From positions 1-9,218 of the forward strand of contig CAZUAH010000550.1 of NCBI GenBank assembly GCA_964617665.1: DNA of 9,218 nucleotides. Reading direction: 5' to 3'. Within the stretch, counting starts at the first letter, position 1. The number at the start of each line of letters is the position of its first letter. This document shows positions 8,089 to 9,218 of this stretch, piece after piece. The position numbers were made by a program, and so were the translations under genes. The DNA comes from JADHUC01 sp964617665. Lineage in GTDB: Bacteria > Planctomycetota > Planctomycetia > Pirellulales > Pirellulaceae. The notes beneath the pieces are model-generated. The model made no database searches. It saw only the letters and a program-made list of their open reading frames with translations, and was not told where the DNA came from.

Positions 8089-9093
8089 TCACTCCGACGA
8101 TTGTGTGCGTCCCAAACGCCGGAACGCCTGTGGTGACACGCCGAAGATGCTCTTGAATGTGCGAGAGAAGTGGAATGGATCGTCGAAGCCCAATTCGGCG
8201 GCAACTCGTTTGACCATCGCATCGGGCTCGTGCAGCAGTTCTGCGGCCAGGTTCATTTTCAGCCGCGTGAGGAACCGATATGGCGTCTCGTGGTCGTAGC
8301 GACGGAACAGACGGCAGAGATAGGCGCGGTCGACATGGCATTCGCGCGCGACCTGTTCTAGCGACTTGAGCCGGTCGAATTGTCCGGCGATGTGTTGGCG
8401 GCAACGTTGGTACGTTGCGAACGCCGGCGTCTGCTCTGCCTCCCACGGCATGAGAGAGTCGGCCAGTTTGACCATCAGGTACTCTAGCAGGGCAGCACAT
8501 AGGGCAGCGGCATGGCCAGTACCCTTTGACCCGTCGCGGATCAGATCGTCCAGAATGCGTTGGATTTCTCCCGGGGCGTGCACACGCGCGAAGCTGGCTG
8601 GCGGTAGCCCGTACTGTTTCAGCAGATCCAGCGCTCTCGACCCGGTGAAATCGACAAAGTACTTGCCCAACCGGTCGCTTGCATCAGTGGCGATTTCCTG
8701 AGCGATGTCGGGACCGTAGGAAAACAGCGCTCCCGGCAAAAGCGAGTACGTTTGGCCGCCCAACCGCAACGATCCCTTGCCGCGTGCAACAAATTCGATC
8801 GAGTAGTAGGGAAATGTGGACCGACGAATCGCGTAATCTGGCTCACAGGATTCGTAACCACCACAGACCACAGCCAGACTGGTATCGCTAGGAGGTGCAA
8901 GATCAAGGTAGAATCGTCTGGCTTCACGCACTTGCAGCGAGAAGAACTCCGGCGGTTTTGTCGATTCGTTGCTCACCACGGCGCAATCCGGGAGGTCAAT
9001 AATATCCAGGTATTCGTCAAGTTTAGCTATTCTCGGCCAGGATGGAAATGCTATCGTAGTTGCCATGCAGACAAGTAATGGCAGGTAGCACAT
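8089..9093 (-). CDS. AraC-family transcriptional regulator
   Basis: The protein is 334 residues from the ATG at 9093. Residues about 75-140 form an AraC-type cupin sensing domain (YYSIEFVARGKGSLRLGG, then LLPGALFSYGPD). A linker with helices follows, and residues about 230-330 are the double helix-turn-helix DNA-binding domain. The first HTH is near 245-266 (LEQVARECHVDRAYLCRLF). The second is near 294-321 (VAAELGFDDPFHFSRTFK, then FGVSPQAFRR), which is the AraC/XylS signature. Such proteins usually bind a sugar and activate catabolic genes. The start is uncertain: Met1 has an AAAGG 3 bases upstream, which is too close for a good site, while Met10 (ATG at 9066) has no visible site but begins a more family-like N-terminus. 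The gene converges on the glycosidase-like gene and diverges from the epimerase-like gene, so it probably controls one or both sides. Confidence 0.93.
   Translation of the reverse strand: MCYLPLLVCMATTIAFPSWPRIAKLDEYLDIIDLPDCAVVSNESTKPPEFFSLQVREARRFYLDLAPPSDTSLAVVCGGYESCEPDYAIRRSTFPYYSIEFVARGKGSLRLGGQTYSLLPGALFSYGPDIAQEIATDASDRLGKYFVDFTGSRALDLLKQYGLPPASFARVHAPGEIQRILDDLIRDGSKGTGHAAALCAALLEYLMVKLADSLMPWEAEQTPAFATYQRCRQHIAGQFDRLKSLEQVARECHVDRAYLCRLFRRYDHETPYRFLTRLKMNLAAELLHEPDAMVKRVAAELGFDDPFHFSRTFKSIFGVSPQAFRRLGRTQSSE
9061..9083. promoter_or_regulatory. Inverted repeat in the divergent control region
   Basis: TGCCAT (9061-9066) and ATGGCA (9078-9083) form a perfect 6-base inverted repeat with an 11-base spacer. 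It lies between the AraC gene and the divergent epimerase-like gene, overlapping the ATG of the alternative AraC start at 9066. The centre-to-centre distance of 17 bases is less than two helical turns. It could be an operator, but six-base repeats occur by chance, and AraC proteins usually use direct repeats. Confidence 0.25.
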
Positions 9094-9112
9094 TAGCCTT
9101 TGGATACGAAAG

Positions 9113-9117
9113 AGGAG
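9113..9117 (+). promoter_or_regulatory. Ribosome binding site of the epimerase-like gene
   Basis: AGGAG lies 6 bases before the ATG at 9124, an ideal spacing. It fixes the start of the last gene and leaves at most 57 bases for the divergent promoters unless these reach into the AraC reading frame. Confidence 0.7.
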
Positions 9118-9123
9118 AGAAAC

Positions 9124-9218
9124 ATGTCAAACACAGCGGAAAGTGGAGCAGACAAAGATGGCCTGATCGTTATCGGTGGGGCCGGAGGATTCATCGGCGG
9201 GGCGTTGGCTCGCTACTT
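9124..9218 (+). CDS. NAD(P)-binding epimerase/dehydratase, N-terminal fragment (3' end outside window)
   Basis: Only 31 full codons are visible. After a short polar lead the frame reads LIVIGGAGGFIGGALARY, an extended short-chain dehydrogenase Rossmann start: strand beta-1 followed by Gly19-x2-Gly22-x2-Gly25 (GxxGxxG), the nucleotide-binding turn of NAD-dependent sugar-nucleotide epimerases and dehydratases. The GAGGFIGG form recalls GDP-mannose 3,5-epimerase-like and related proteins, but the fragment is too short to choose a subfamily. The gene is divergent from the AraC regulator and so is a natural target for it. Substrate and pathway cannot be stated from what is visible. Confidence 0.8.
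   Translation, partial: MSNTAESGADKDGLIVIGGAGGFIGGALARY

Noticed and set aside
7604..8500. 298-codon open frame on the - strand across the glycosidase 3' end and the AraC gene
   Set aside because: It overlaps two well-supported genes in other frames, its translation is rich in Arg and Cys with no recognisable domain, and it fits a codon-bias shadow.

Overview
The window reads as a piece of chromosome from an environmental bacterium that degrades carbohydrates, most likely of the Planctomycetes/Verrucomicrobia type. The basis is the mix of families: a parallel beta-helix protein, a DUF1680/GH127-like enzyme with a discoidin-like tail, a secreted glycosidase-like protein with an inserted discoidin-like domain, and a fused FAD/Fe-S oxidoreductase. 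The base composition is moderately GC-rich and there are no SusC/SusD-type genes. The taxonomic call is inference from protein style. No marker gene, RNA gene, mobile element or CRISPR array was seen.

Layout. Bases 1-8080 carry four genes on the + strand: the C-terminal part of a right-handed beta-helix protein (1-809), a secreted DUF1680/GH127-like glycoside hydrolase (831-3317), a large FAD-linked oxidase/Fe-S oxidoreductase fusion (3466-6435), and a secreted TIM-barrel glycosidase-like protein (6470-8080). The gaps are 21, 148 and 34 bases, so these genes may be one transcription unit, possibly with an extra start in the 148-base gap. An AraC-family regulator lies on the - strand (8089-9093), its stop only 8 bases from the stop of the last + gene. 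Diverging from it, with at most 57 bases between start codons, is the beginning of an NAD(P)-binding epimerase/dehydratase (9124 to the window end).

How it could work together (inference): the beta-helix protein and the two secreted enzymes would bind and cleave a plant- or algal-type polysaccharide outside the cytoplasm. The GH127-like metal site suggests removal of furanose-type sugars such as L-arabinofuranose. The FAD/Fe-S protein could oxidise a 2-hydroxy acid formed during sugar breakdown and pass electrons to the respiratory chain. The AraC protein is placed to control itself and the divergent sugar-dehydratase gene, and perhaps the enzymes beside it.

I did not find a clearly new biological system. 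The points most worth a second look are the variant metal-site signature of the GH127-like enzyme, the discoidin-like domain placed inside a TIM barrel, and the presence of a YdiJ/GlcD-GlcF-like fusion within a polysaccharide-degradation cluster.
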